64,000 nucleotides of DNA from an uncultured Fidelibacterota bacterium (lineage in GTDB: Bacteria; Fidelibacterota; Marinisomatia; Marinisomatales; TCS55), in NCBI GenBank assembly GCA_913009735.1, contig CAJVYU010000001.1, forward strand, positions 1-64,000, given 5' to 3'. The translations under genes were made by a program, and so were the position numbers. Positions within the stretch are counted from its first letter, which is position 1. Each line of letters opens with the position of its first letter. Positions 51,148-61,200 of this stretch are shown piece by piece. Below the pieces are notes generated by a model. It worked only from the letters and a program-made list of their open reading frames with translations, did not search any database and was not told where the DNA came from.

Positions 51148-53136
51148 CTATTTTAGATATTTATCAAACCATTCAACAATGAATTTTAATCGTGCTTCGC
51201 GGCGGTCAGGTCGGCCATGTCTTGATAAACCGTGAGGTTCTTCCGGGAACCGGATGTACTCAACATCGCGCTTTAGATATTTCAAAGCTGTAAACATTTG
51301 ATCGCCCTGCTCAATATTACAACGCAGATCAAATTCACTATGGATAATTAACAGGGGAGTAGTGCATTGTTCAATATAAGTCATGGGTGACCATTTAAGA
51401 TAGGTGTCACGATTTTCCCATGGAGCGCCGCCGAATTCCCACGACATATCCCAACCCACATCAGAATTCCCAAACATACTAGACAGATCTGAAACACATC
51501 GTTGCGTCACCGCTGCGTTGAAACGATTCGTATGTGTAACAATCCAATTGGTCATGTAACCACCGTAACTTCCGCCGGTAACACCCAATTTATTTTTATT
51601 CACATAACCAAGGGATATTGCATAATCCACTGCGGCCATAAGATCACCCATGGCGGGTTCTGCCCATTTCCCCTCGATGGTCTTAGCAAATTTTTCTCCG
51701 TAGCCCTGGCTGCCTCTCGGGTTCGTGTACATCACGACATAGCCGGCTTGTGCCAAGACGAGCATTTCATGGTAAAATGTGCGACCATACTGACCGCGGG
51801 GACCTCCGTGTATATTTAGAATAAATGGATATAAAGTTTTTGGGTTAAAGTTCGGAGGTTTTACTAGCCAGCCCATAAGCTTTTGCCGGCTATTATTAAA
51901 CTCAACTTCTTCAGCAACAGAATAAGTACGACTGTTTATATAGCGTCTATTTAAACGAGTAATCTGTTTTGTTTCTTCAGTACATAAGTTAAGTGTATAC
52001 AATTCATCGGGCGATTCAAGGCTGGCGCCGTTATATACTATGATTGTTTGATCGTTGTCCAAAGACCACGAACATGCTACAGCATTTTCTTCTGTAATAA
52101 TTTTAGCTTTGCTCGTTTTAAGGTCTGTTTTTACAATATATTGGCGGCCTTCACTGGATACGCCATAATTGATTGATGCTCCATCGTTACTCCAAATTGG
52201 GGAGGTCACTACAAATGAGGGGGTAATATCACCTAATGTTAACATCACTGCCGTCCGATCAAGGTTTGTTCCTTGCGTTCGATGATTTTTTCCTGTAATA
52301 CTTACTGTATTCAAAATAAAATTGACCACCCCCCAGCCTTTATAAGGTTGATCATGACCGATATATGCTATTGTTTTACCGTCCGGGGAATAGGATATCC
52401 CGCCTTCTTTTGGTCCAGCCGGTGTGTTGACTTTTCTCAGTTTCCCACTGTTCACTGATGCCCGGTAAATATCGTGTTCTTCCGTTCGAATGCGCCAATC
52501 CTTCTCTCGAAAAGAAACAAAAGCAATCTCTTTCCCGTTTGGCGACCAGCAAGGAAACATATCATCATAATCACCAAAGACAAATTGCTTTACTGATCCG
52601 GTTTTAGCATTGGCCAGCCATACATGCGTGTTTTCACTATCAAAATAGCCTTGTCCATCCAATCGATACCAGATTTCCTTGATATGCCTATAAACAGGTG
52701 TTTCTATTTTTCCTTCCTTATTGACCTTTACCTCTTTTCCTAAAGGATGGAACAGGAACAGAATCTTTTTCCCATCCGGTGACCATTGAATATTGTTGAT
52801 AGTTCCTCTGGGCAGTTTCGTAAGCGCACTGGCTTCACCGCCATCCATGGGTAATAGCCATATTTGACCGGCAGTCTCCCGTTTACTGATAAAGGCAATT
52901 TTATTCCCATCCGGTGACCATACCGGAGAATGATCGTTTCGTTTACCAAAGGTTAATTGTTTTTGACCTCTGCCATTCGTGCCGGTTAAATAAAGATTCG
53001 TATAATAGGTCTTATCTGTTTTATCCATCCTTTCAACAGTAAAACAAACCAGCTTTCCGTCCGGACTAACGCTGGGCTCTGATGGAATTTTGAATTTGTA
53101 CAGGTCATTAATTTGAATCGGAATTTTTTTAGACAT
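51148..53136 (-). CDS. S9-family prolyl oligopeptidase
   Basis: 662 residues. The N-terminal beta-propeller has repeated WSPDGKKI-type blades (residues 20-390), and the C-terminal alpha/beta-hydrolase domain (410-662) has Ser in GVTGGSYGGYM, Asp in SEFDLRC and His in EPHGLSRHG. No signal peptide, so cytoplasmic acylaminoacyl-peptidase or dipeptidyl peptidase type. It is followed by csaA. Confidence 0.94.
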   Translation of the reverse strand: MSKKIPIQINDLYKFKIPSEPSVSPDGKLVCFTVERMDKTDKTYYTNLYLTGTNGRGQKQLTFGKRNDHSPVWSPDGNKIAFISKRETAGQIWLLPMDGGEASALTKLPRGTINNIQWSPDGKKILFLFHPLGKEVKVNKEGKIETPVYRHIKEIWYRLDGQGYFDSENTHVWLANAKTGSVKQFVFGDYDDMFPCWSPNGKEIAFVSFREKDWRIRTEEHDIYRASVNSGKLRKVNTPAGPKEGGISYSPDGKTIAYIGHDQPYKGWGVVNFILNTVSITGKNHRTQGTNLDRTAVMLTLGDITPSFVVTSPIWSNDGASINYGVSSEGRQYIVKTDLKTSKAKIITEENAVACSWSLDNDQTIIVYNGASLESPDELYTLNLCTEETKQITRLNRRYINSRTYSVAEEVEFNNSRQKLMGWLVKPPNFNPKTLYPFILNIHGGPRGQYGRTFYHEMLVLAQAGYVVMYTNPRGSQGYGEKFAKTIEGKWAEPAMGDLMAAVDYAISLGYVNKNKLGVTGGSYGGYMTNWIVTHTNRFNAAVTQRCVSDLSSMFGNSDVGWDMSWEFGGAPWENRDTYLKWSPMTYIEQCTTPLLIIHSEFDLRCNIEQGDQMFTALKYLKRDVEYIRFPEEPHGLSRHGRPDRREARLKFIVEWFDKYLK

Positions 53137-53148
53137 ATAAATAAGTTT

Positions 53149-54369
53149 CTATTCAGGTAACGACCATAACAAAGAACAGTGAGTCGAAAATAGAGTCAAT
53201 ACTGAATCCACTTCTTCATCTTTTAAGCCATGTCCTACAAGTGCTTTATGATCCATATGTATTGTTGGGAAATGATACCATTGTCCCGGAATCAGCAGTT
53301 CCCCCGGACGATATTCCGCAATGGGGTCGGGGCCGTTCAGTCCGGTTGTGGGGCCATATTGAGAAACCGTATTGACGATCCCATCATTTTCATACCAGGT
53401 GGAATCTGTTGAACTGCCGTCTGCCCAATAAGCCTTATTTCTGCCCATTGCTCGGGCATTTGCCCTTAAAATCATACTCATGGATTCATTGGGAACATGA
53501 TACCCGCTGGCGCTGTCCAATCGCGTATTGGATGTTGAGTATGAAAAATAATATATATTGGGATTTGCGGGTGCTAACGTATTCAAATGCCGAGCACCTT
53601 CAATACTCACATCCCATGCGCACATGTTTTTTGTGCCCCAGGCAGGATGTTCCCGCATGCGTCTGAAATACGAAGACCACGTTTCCTGATCTTTTTTTGC
53701 GAATCCCCATTGCTGAAGATCGAAGTTATAAAAATCGTTTCCAACTACAGCCGCTAATCCAATAAAATCCTGTAAAAACGGCATTGTTTTACTGACAATA
53801 TCAGATAACGTGGTGCCATTATGCGGCGTGGAAATGGATGTAATCGATTTTATCCAATGGTCATTTGCTTGGCCCAAAAGTAAGCTTTCTTCGGGGGATG
53901 TTTCCGCAGAATCACTATAAATTACATTTTCCAATAAATATTGCAGCATACGGGCTGTTTGTCCGCCCATGCTATGGCCGATAATATGAACTGGGTGAGA
54001 TTCATCCCATTGAGGGTATAATCCAGTATAGTTTTTTTCTGATGGTTTTTGTATCAACCCATAGGTTTCGGAATGCATTAGCCCGTAATCAACTTGACCG
54101 CCTTTTATTTGATAAAATAATTCAACAGCGCGATCCCAGTTGGATGACACCGGCCCCACAGAAGCTGTGTACACTTCAAAACCTCGTTCGCGTAGAGAAT
54201 CTGCAAAATCGTATTTACCTCCCCAATATTTATAGCTGGACATTTCATCTGTTCCCCAACCCATAAAACCGTGCACAAGTATAATGGGATACTGATTTTC
54301 AGCTAAAAGCGTGGAAAAAAGAGATGCAAATATTAGCCAATTACGGAAAATCCGTTTGAATAATATCAT
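53149..54369 (-). CDS. Secreted lipase (Staphylococcus/Geobacillus-like I.5/I.6 family)
   Basis: 406 residues with a signal peptide. The catalytic Ser is in IIGHSMGGQTARML; HGFMGWG and KYWGGKYDF (the zinc-region segment) match family I.5/I.6 lipases, and the late HMDHKALVGHG region supplies the His. Secreted triacylglycerol lipase, outside the cytoplasm. It overlaps nothing and is 12 bases from the S9 gene, so one transcript is likely. Confidence 0.9.
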   Translation of the reverse strand: MILFKRIFRNWLIFASLFSTLLAENQYPIILVHGFMGWGTDEMSSYKYWGGKYDFADSLRERGFEVYTASVGPVSSNWDRAVELFYQIKGGQVDYGLMHSETYGLIQKPSEKNYTGLYPQWDESHPVHIIGHSMGGQTARMLQYLLENVIYSDSAETSPEESLLLGQANDHWIKSITSISTPHNGTTLSDIVSKTMPFLQDFIGLAAVVGNDFYNFDLQQWGFAKKDQETWSSYFRRMREHPAWGTKNMCAWDVSIEGARHLNTLAPANPNIYYFSYSTSNTRLDSASGYHVPNESMSMILRANARAMGRNKAYWADGSSTDSTWYENDGIVNTVSQYGPTTGLNGPDPIAEYRPGELLIPGQWYHFPTIHMDHKALVGHGLKDEEVDSVLTLFSTHCSLLWSLPE

Positions 54370-54532
54370 TGTGGATTAAATCGTACGATAATTTCTAGAG
54401 GGGATAATTATTTTTAACAACTGTAAAATTATTCCATAAGAAAAGGAAATAATATTTTTCTCATCTTCTTATGATAGTGAGCATAAATATTTTAACCCAC
54501 TTTTCCAAGTGGAATGGGGTAAATAATCAAAA

Positions 54533-54551
54533 CCCTCAAATAATTTGAGGG
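54533..54551 (-). terminator. Rho-independent terminator of the amt-glnB-glnA transcript
   Basis: CCCTCAAA (54533-54540) pairs with TTTGAGGG (54544-54551) around TAA. On the reverse strand it is followed by TTTTGATTATTT. It lies 28 bases downstream of the glnA stop. Confidence 0.75.
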
Positions 54552-54579
54552 CTTTGTTATTGGCAAGTGTTAGATGAAA

Positions 54580-55590
54580 TTAAGCGCAACAGGTCTCGAT
54601 CAGTGCCGTGCAGACCAGATATGGATCCATATTCGCAGACGGACGGCGATCTTCCAAATAGCCATGACCATCTTTTACAATCGCCATGGGTATACGAACT
54701 GAAGCACCCCGATCGGCTAATCCGTACCGAAATTCGTGGATGGAACAGGTTTCATGAAGTCCGGTCAACCTTTCTTCATTGTGGGCGCCATACACAGCTA
54801 TATGTTCTTCATGTTTTTTACTCAGGGCTTCACAGGCTGCCTCAATGACACTTATGCCTCCCTTTTCACGCATGGCTTTTGTGCTGAAATTGGTATGGGC
54901 GCCGGCACCGTTCCAGTCTCCTGAAACCGGCTTGGGATGTAGGGTGGCATTCACGCCATAATCTTCAGCAATTCGATATAATAACCAACGGGCTAGCCAT
55001 AATTGATCAGCGACATCTGTCGCCCCAACGGGGCCAACTTGAAATTCCCACTGACCGGGCATAACTTCTGCATTTATTCCCGAAAGAGCAATACCGGCAT
55101 CTAAACAGGCAGCCATATGTTCTTCAACAATATCTCTCCCAAACACTTCATCTGCACCAACGCCACAATAGAAAGGTCCTTGTGGTGCAGGATACCCGCC
55201 TTCGGGCCAACCTAAGGGTGAACGGCCTACAAAAAAGGTATATTCCTGTTCAATTCCAAACCATGGATCATGTTCTTTATACTTTTCAGCGACTTCTGCC
55301 AATTTCGCCCGTGTATTGGATTCATGAGCAGACCCATCCGGAAGGCGTACTTCATTGAGAACCAATATATTGTCTTCTCCCCGAATAGGATCAGGAACAA
55401 AATAAACAGGCTTCAACATACGGTCACTGTCATGTCCCTCAGCCTGCATGGTGCTGGATCCGTCAAAGCCCCATCCGGGAATATCGTCAAGACTAGAAAC
55501 AGGACCATCGATAATTTTTGTTTTCGAACGTAGTTTTGCAGTAGGTTTATGACCGTCTATCCAGATGTATTCTGCTTTGATTTTACTCAT
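54580..55590 (-). CDS. glnA: Glutamine synthetase type II (eukaryote-like GSII)
   Basis: 336 residues; bacterial GSI is about 470 and GSIII about 720, so this is the short GSII. The ribosome site AAAGGA precedes the ATG. Motifs: GFDGSSTMQAEGHDSD, FGIEQEYTFF, PAPQGPFYCGVGAD, AEVMPGQWEFQVGP, NWNGAGAHTNFSTKAM and EDRRPSANMDP. These match plant/rhizobial/Streptomyces GlnII. GSII is not adenylylated. Its gene is downstream of amt and glnB. It is the sole GS here. Confidence 0.95.
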   Translation of the reverse strand: MSKIKAEYIWIDGHKPTAKLRSKTKIIDGPVSSLDDIPGWGFDGSSTMQAEGHDSDRMLKPVYFVPDPIRGEDNILVLNEVRLPDGSAHESNTRAKLAEVAEKYKEHDPWFGIEQEYTFFVGRSPLGWPEGGYPAPQGPFYCGVGADEVFGRDIVEEHMAACLDAGIALSGINAEVMPGQWEFQVGPVGATDVADQLWLARWLLYRIAEDYGVNATLHPKPVSGDWNGAGAHTNFSTKAMREKGGISVIEAACEALSKKHEEHIAVYGAHNEERLTGLHETCSIHEFRYGLADRGASVRIPMAIVKDGHGYLEDRRPSANMDPYLVCTALIETCCA

Positions 55591-55701
55591 TGTATTTCCT
55601 TTAATATTAAGTTAATAATTTACGTATTATACTTGATTATCTTATAATTATTAGGAATAATAAAGATTTATCCAAAGAAAATCAAGGTGAAATATATTAT
55701 T

Positions 55702-56046
55702 TTATCCTATAGCGGTGGAACCTTTTTCATTGGTTCGAATACGAATGCATTCTTCAATAGGTAAAATAAATATTTTTCCTCTGCCTCTGTCACCGTCTTT
55801 ACGGGCGACGACCGTAATTGCCTCTATTGCAGATTCTACGTATTCATCATTAACTGCAATTTCAAGCCTGACTTTTTTAAGCAGCGTAATTTCATGAGCA
55901 ATTCCTCTATAAACTTCGTGTACGGGAATTTCCCTTCCCTGTCCAAGAGCGTTGGATACGGTAAATTTATAGATTTTCTTCTTCAACAATTCTTCTTTCA
56001 TTGCTGGAAGCTCTTCCGGTTGTATAATGGCGATAATCAATTTCAT
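55702..56046 (-). CDS. Nitrogen regulatory protein P-II, lacking the usual uridylylation Tyr
   Basis: 114 residues. GRGKIFILPIEECIRIRTNEKG is the C-terminal ATP-binding half, split here as G-R-G-K-I-F-I-L-P. The T-loop is EVYRGIAHEITLLKKVRL; in typical GlnB/GlnK it is YRGAEYxVDF, where the second Tyr is uridylylated. Here that Tyr is Glu. It should still bind ATP/2-oxoglutarate and interact with AmtB, encoded 21 bases upstream. Control by UTase is unlikely. Confidence 0.92.
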   Translation of the reverse strand: MKLIIAIIQPEELPAMKEELLKKKIYKFTVSNALGQGREIPVHEVYRGIAHEITLLKKVRLEIAVNDEYVESAIEAITVVARKDGDRGRGKIFILPIEECIRIRTNEKGSTAIG

Positions 56047-56067
56047 TTTTAAATCTCCTGTTAGATT

Positions 56068-57360
56068 TTATTCTACTGTAAAAATTTGGAATCCGGCGTA
56101 GGCTTCTTCCTGATGCTCAGAAATGTCCAATCCAATAATTTCTTCTTCCTCTGAAACACGAAGTAAATTAAGTGATTTCAATATTGAAAAAAGCAAAAAC
56201 ATTGTTAAGAAAGCCCAAGCGGAAATAGCTAATGACCCAAGGATCTGGATACCTAAATTATATCCACCAAAGATACCCGTGGCTATACCGCCCCAAAGAC
56301 CACAAAGTCCATGCACGGGCCAAGCGCCCACAGGGTCGTCAATTTTTAATTTATCCAGCAACATAATACCACCAATAACCAAAAATCCAGCTACAATACC
56401 AATGATTATTGCTTCAACATTTGTTACGGAATCACAGTTAGCCGTAATCCCGACCAGTCCGGCCAGGGCACCGTTGAGAGCCATAGTCAAGTCGGGCTTT
56501 TTAAACAGGCCCCAAGCCAACAGCATGGCGGCCACGGCTCCGGCTGCAGCGGATAGGGTAGTATTCACCGCGATCAACATAACCGCATTCGTATTATCAG
56601 CGCCTACGATGGCCAATTGGCTTCCGGGGTTAAACCCATACCAACCAACCCAAAGGATAAAAACTCCTAAAGCCGATAGGGCAAGGTTTGATCCTGGCAT
56701 TGGTTTCGAATTACCATTTTTTCTAAACCGGCCTATCCGGGGACCCAGCACAATCGCACCGGCCAGTCCGGCAAAACCACCAACAGCATGCACAACCAAT
56801 GAACCTGCGAAATCATAGAATCCAAGCTGATCAAGCCAGCCTCCGCCCCATTTCCAATAGCCGCTTACCGGATAAATTAATCCTGTAATAATCACTGAGT
56901 AGATGAGATAAGCACCAAATTTAAGTCTTCCGGCAACCGCTCCCGATACGATCGTTGCAGCTGTTGCCGCAAAAGCCACCTGAAAAAGCCAGTCCACCTG
57001 GGGATGCAGCACACCTGCTCCAGGAGTCGCTCCGGTGTTACTAACGCCGAATCCCGCAAAAGCGATCCATCCATTACCACCGCCGGGATACATAAGTCCA
57101 TAACCGACAATGTAATAGAGAATAGCGCCTACGCTTAAGTCCATAATGTTTTTAAACAGAATGTTTACGGTGTTCTTACTGCTGTTTAATCCCGCTTCCA
57201 GCATGGCAAAGCCTGCCTGCATAAACAGAACCAGCACTGCCGAAATGAAGAGAAAAAAGTTATCAATGGCATAGGCATTGATATCGATTGCCAGGCTATC
57301 TTGCGCCATGAGCAACGAGCCCAGGCAGAAGAAAATAAACCAAAATATTTTATTTTTCAT
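56068..57360 (-). CDS. Ammonium transporter Amt
   Basis: 430 residues with a signal peptide (MKNKIFWFIFFCLGSLLMAQ) and 11 helices. The pore twin-His is seen as HAVGGFAGLAG and WPVHGLCGLWGG. The C-terminus EEEEIIGLDISEHQEEAYAG contains the usual GlnK contact region (GxDxxEHxExAY). Paired with glnB downstream, as in the conserved amtB-glnK unit. Confidence 0.95.
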   Translation of the reverse strand: MKNKIFWFIFFCLGSLLMAQDSLAIDINAYAIDNFFLFISAVLVLFMQAGFAMLEAGLNSSKNTVNILFKNIMDLSVGAILYYIVGYGLMYPGGGNGWIAFAGFGVSNTGATPGAGVLHPQVDWLFQVAFAATAATIVSGAVAGRLKFGAYLIYSVIITGLIYPVSGYWKWGGGWLDQLGFYDFAGSLVVHAVGGFAGLAGAIVLGPRIGRFRKNGNSKPMPGSNLALSALGVFILWVGWYGFNPGSQLAIVGADNTNAVMLIAVNTTLSAAAGAVAAMLLAWGLFKKPDLTMALNGALAGLVGITANCDSVTNVEAIIIGIVAGFLVIGGIMLLDKLKIDDPVGAWPVHGLCGLWGGIATGIFGGYNLGIQILGSLAISAWAFLTMFLLFSILKSLNLLRVSEEEEIIGLDISEHQEEAYAGFQIFTVE

Positions 57361-57373
57361 GTTATTAGCTCCA

Positions 57374-57418
57374 ATGAATAATTAGATGATTAAATGATTA
57401 AACGAATAAATGATTAGA
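57374..57418. repeat. Short ATGATTA direct repeats before amt
   Basis: Three near-copies of a 8-11 base unit built on ATGATTA lie in the 53-base gap and run into the end of the preceding gene. They are probably slippage repeats; a regulatory role is possible because they sit in the amt leader. Confidence 0.35.
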
Positions 57419-58079
57419 AACTCATCCCGACGATTAAGAACGTTGTTTCTTGGTTAGGGTTTAAAACCCACGAACAACTAAACAAATCATTACTTGCAGT
57501 AATTCCCAGTTCAATAATATCAAATTTGTCATTACCATTATCCTTGTCAATCGTCGTATACAGCCCATTTCCAAAACCAATCATAAATGGACCATAGGAG
57601 ATATTGGCGTAGAGGGATTTATTTTCAGCGCCTGGTTCAAGGAAAAAATATCCTGCGTATAAACCAACTCCGCGAACTTCACCAGAGACACCGGCTTCAA
57701 TATAATGAGCGCCGGAATCCGGATTAAAATCTAGAAAACTATCACTTGCTCCAGAGTTCGATGGGAAGAAATAATCTGTTACGGTAAGGGATAATGACCC
57801 GGCAGAGTATGATATATAAAGGTCGTTTTCGTTACCGTCGCCACTATACTGCCAAGCGCCCCAGGCCCCAAGTGTTAATGAACCGGCAGAATATTCAATC
57901 CCGGATTGAATGGATGGTGAATTTCCATAATCGGTTCCTCTCCAGACATAACGGTTGAATACATCCAGAGATACGCTCCACGGGCTCGAGGTTAATGTTT
58001 CAAGCTTACCATCAGCTTGTCCATAGCTGATCCCAAAAATTGAAATAAGTATTAATGTTATTTTTTGTGTTTTACTCAT
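57414..58079 (-). CDS. TIGR02001/Gcw_chp-like outer-membrane protein
   Basis: 221 residues with a signal peptide (MSKTQKITLILISIFGISYGQ). Mature protein starts WSVSLDVFNRYVWRGTDYGN, the hallmark of the Gcw_chp family, followed by repeated amphipathic strands and a terminal Phe (IVGMSF). This family is often found next to Amt and PII; role unknown, possibly an outer-membrane channel for nitrogen compounds. It precedes amt by 53 bases. A small hairpin at 58098-58114 lies in its leader. Confidence 0.8.
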   Translation of the reverse strand: MSKTQKITLILISIFGISYGQADGKLETLTSSPWSVSLDVFNRYVWRGTDYGNSPSIQSGIEYSAGSLTLGAWGAWQYSGDGNENDLYISYSAGSLSLTVTDYFFPSNSGASDSFLDFNPDSGAHYIEAGVSGEVRGVGLYAGYFFLEPGAENKSLYANISYGPFMIGFGNGLYTTIDKDNGNDKFDIIELGITASNDLFSCSWVLNPNQETTFLIVGMSF

Positions 58080-58275
58080 TGTGTTTCCTTAATCTTTTTG
58101 TCCAAACAGGACAATAATGTGATTATTTATTAAATTGTGTGTGCCAAATAATAATAAGTATAATTACACAATACAAGTATAAATTAAACTATTTATATAA
58201 TAATCATTAAATATTTAAGTAATAATAGGTATTTAACATAAATTAAATAAGTTGCCATTTATCGGCAAAGCCAAG

Positions 58276-61200
58276 TTATTCGTTGAGGATTATCCCCAAT
58301 CGATCTGCAACGTGAAGGTTGTAAATATTCTGAAAATCCATTATTTCCTGTGCTTTGGGTACTATATTTATAAAATAATCCTTTTGGTTTTCCCAGTCTG
58401 ATATAATTTGAGTTGCTATGCCCGAGCCTGTATGAAAAATATGGTTTTTAAGCAAACGCCTAACCAGGTTTTCATCGCTTAATGACAGTTCTTTTTCTTT
58501 TACAAACTCCTTATTAAGGCGGTAAGATACCGGATTGTTTTTTGAATAAATAAACGCCTGTCCACCCGTCATCCCTGCGCCGAAATTATGTCCGATTTCC
58601 CCCAAAACAATAACCGTTCCTCGCGTCATATATTCACAACCATGATTTCCGATTCCTTCAATCACTGCCGATGCCCCGCTATTTCTAACAGCAATCCGTT
58701 CGCCCCCGCGGCCAGCCACAAAAAGAGTTCCACCTGTTGCGCCGTACAAGGCTACGTTTCCAATTAGAGTGTGCTCTTTTTTCTTACGCCGAACTGCAAT
58801 GGGCATGCGGATGGTAATCAGTCCCCCGGATTGTCCTTTGCCAACATAATCATTTGCGACTCCTTTTAATCGCAATTCAACTCCATCAGAAAGATATGCG
58901 CCAAAACTCTGGCCCACGGTGCCTGACATTTGCACCTGAATACTGCCATTGAAATTTCCTTTTCCGTAGAGAAATGCAATTTCCCCAGATAGACGCGTGC
59001 CAATAGACCTCTGTGTATTATTAACAATTTTTGCAACAACCGCATGGCCATGAGTTAAAATAGCGCTTCTGACTTCATTAATAATTTCTTCATCGAGACT
59101 TGTGGCTTTTTGCCGTTCCTGAAATCTCACTTTAGCAGAAGAAGTAAGGGGTAACCCCTTTTTTGCGTTTGGATTGAATATAAACGAAAAATCTAAACCT
59201 TTTTTATACACATAATTTCGCAGCTTTGCATTGATTGCCAATAAATCAGTTCTGCCCACCAGAGATTGTATGTCTTTAAATCCCAGTTTTGCTATTTCGC
59301 AACGGACTTCTTCACCAATATTTTCCAGGTATAGTTTAACGTTGTTGGCCCTGCCTTTAAATTTTTTCATATAATCGGCATCTTGCGTCGCTATTCCAGC
59401 GGGGCAAGTGTTTAAATGGCATTGTCTTGCCATAACACAGCCAAGAGCAATTAAAATTGCAGTGCCAAAATCAAATTCTTCTGCCCCAAGAATCGTTGCC
59501 ATTATTATATCAGACGCTTTCTTAATCCCCCCATCCACACGAAGCGTTACCTGGTCTCTGAGGTTGTTCGCAACAAGGGTTTGGTGTGTTTCGGCTAAAC
59601 CCAACTCCCAGGGTAATCCTGTATGTTTAAGAGAACCCAGAGGGCTGGCGCCGGTTCCACCGTCTCCGCCGGATATTAAAATAATATCCGCCCCCGCCTT
59701 TACCACGCCGGAGGCCACAGTGCCCACGCCGGGTTGCGCAACAAGCTTTACCGATATCCAGGCTCTGGGATTGACTTCCTTTAAATCATAGATTAGTTGT
59801 TTAATATCTTCAATGCTGTAGATATCATGATGCGGTGGAGGGGAAATAAGAGGCACTCCCGGGGTGGAAGATCTGGAATTTGCAATCTGCGCCGTGACTT
59901 TGTGGCCTGGCAATTGCCCGCCTTCTCCCGGCTTGGCTCCTTGCGCCATTTTGATTTGAATTTCTCTCGCCGCCGCAAGATATTCAACCGCAACCCCAAA
60001 TCGTCCACTGGCTACTTGTTTTATATATGAGTTTACATTTTTATCGGGATTTGTTCTACTATACCTGTCATCTAGTTCGCCCCCTTCACCCGTATTACTT
60101 CGACAGCCGGATAAGGCCATTCCCCTGGCAAGCTCCCTGTGGACTGTTTCAGAAATTGCTCCAAGAGATATTGCCCCTGACCCAAAACGCTTGAGAATTT
60201 TTTCCAGAGATTCGGTTCGATCCACAGCAATAGAGTCCCGTTTACTTTTGTATTGAAAAAGATCGCGCAAATAAATGGGAGAGGTTGGTTCAATGCTCTT
60301 TTTTGCTTTTTTATTTGCAACAAACTGTATGGCTTTGAATTCATCCGGAGAATAACCGTGAAGTTCCCCTCCTTTGCGAAACCTGAAAAATCCATGTTCA
60401 ACAAATGCCGGCTCATTTTTTCCAAAAGCAACGTCGTGTTTGTGTTTTTGTCCATTTAATATGTGCTCTAAACCAATGCCGCTAATATCGCTGGTAATTG
60501 AGGGAAAATACTTCTTTAGAAAAGTCCTGGACAATCCCAGGGCATGAAACAACATACTGCCATGGTAACTGCTGATGGTTGAAATACCCATTTTTGCCAT
60601 AATCTTCAGCAGTCCTTTTTCAAGGGCATAGCGATAATTCCCCATTTTTTCCGGCCAGTTTTTATCGTCAACAAAATGTTCGCGAATCAACTCATAAGCC
60701 ATATATGGATATACGGCGCTGGCTCCCAGTCCAATAAGAACCGCCACATGATGATCTTCCACCACATCGCCGGATAGACAAATTAACGACACGCGGCTTC
60801 TCAATTTTTTTTCAACAAGAAAATGATGGACAGCAGAAACAACCAGGGGCATAGGCAGTGGCAATCGTCCCTCTTTCAGCTCTTCATCGGTTAGAAATAT
60901 AATACGGGAGCCTTGCTCTACTGTTTCCCGGCACTGTTGTTTAATTTTAGAGATGCGGGTTTCCATGTCACCGTTTATTGCACAATGACAAAAAATTCGC
61001 TTATAGGGATATCTGTTTTTCAACCTGTAAAGTTTCAATACTTCATTTGGAGACAAAATTGGACTTTCAATCCGGATCGCCCCGTTAAAGGTGGGCCGTT
61101 CATCCAGCAAGTTGTTTTCTGATCCAAGATATTTAAACAGCGCCATGACCCCCCGCTCTCTTATAGAGTCGATTGGAGGATTGGTTACTTGTGCAAAAGA

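Noticed and set aside
58252-58268. Hairpin TTGCC/GGCAA as the gltB terminator
   Set aside because: A 5-bp stem and a broken T-run are too weak to call.
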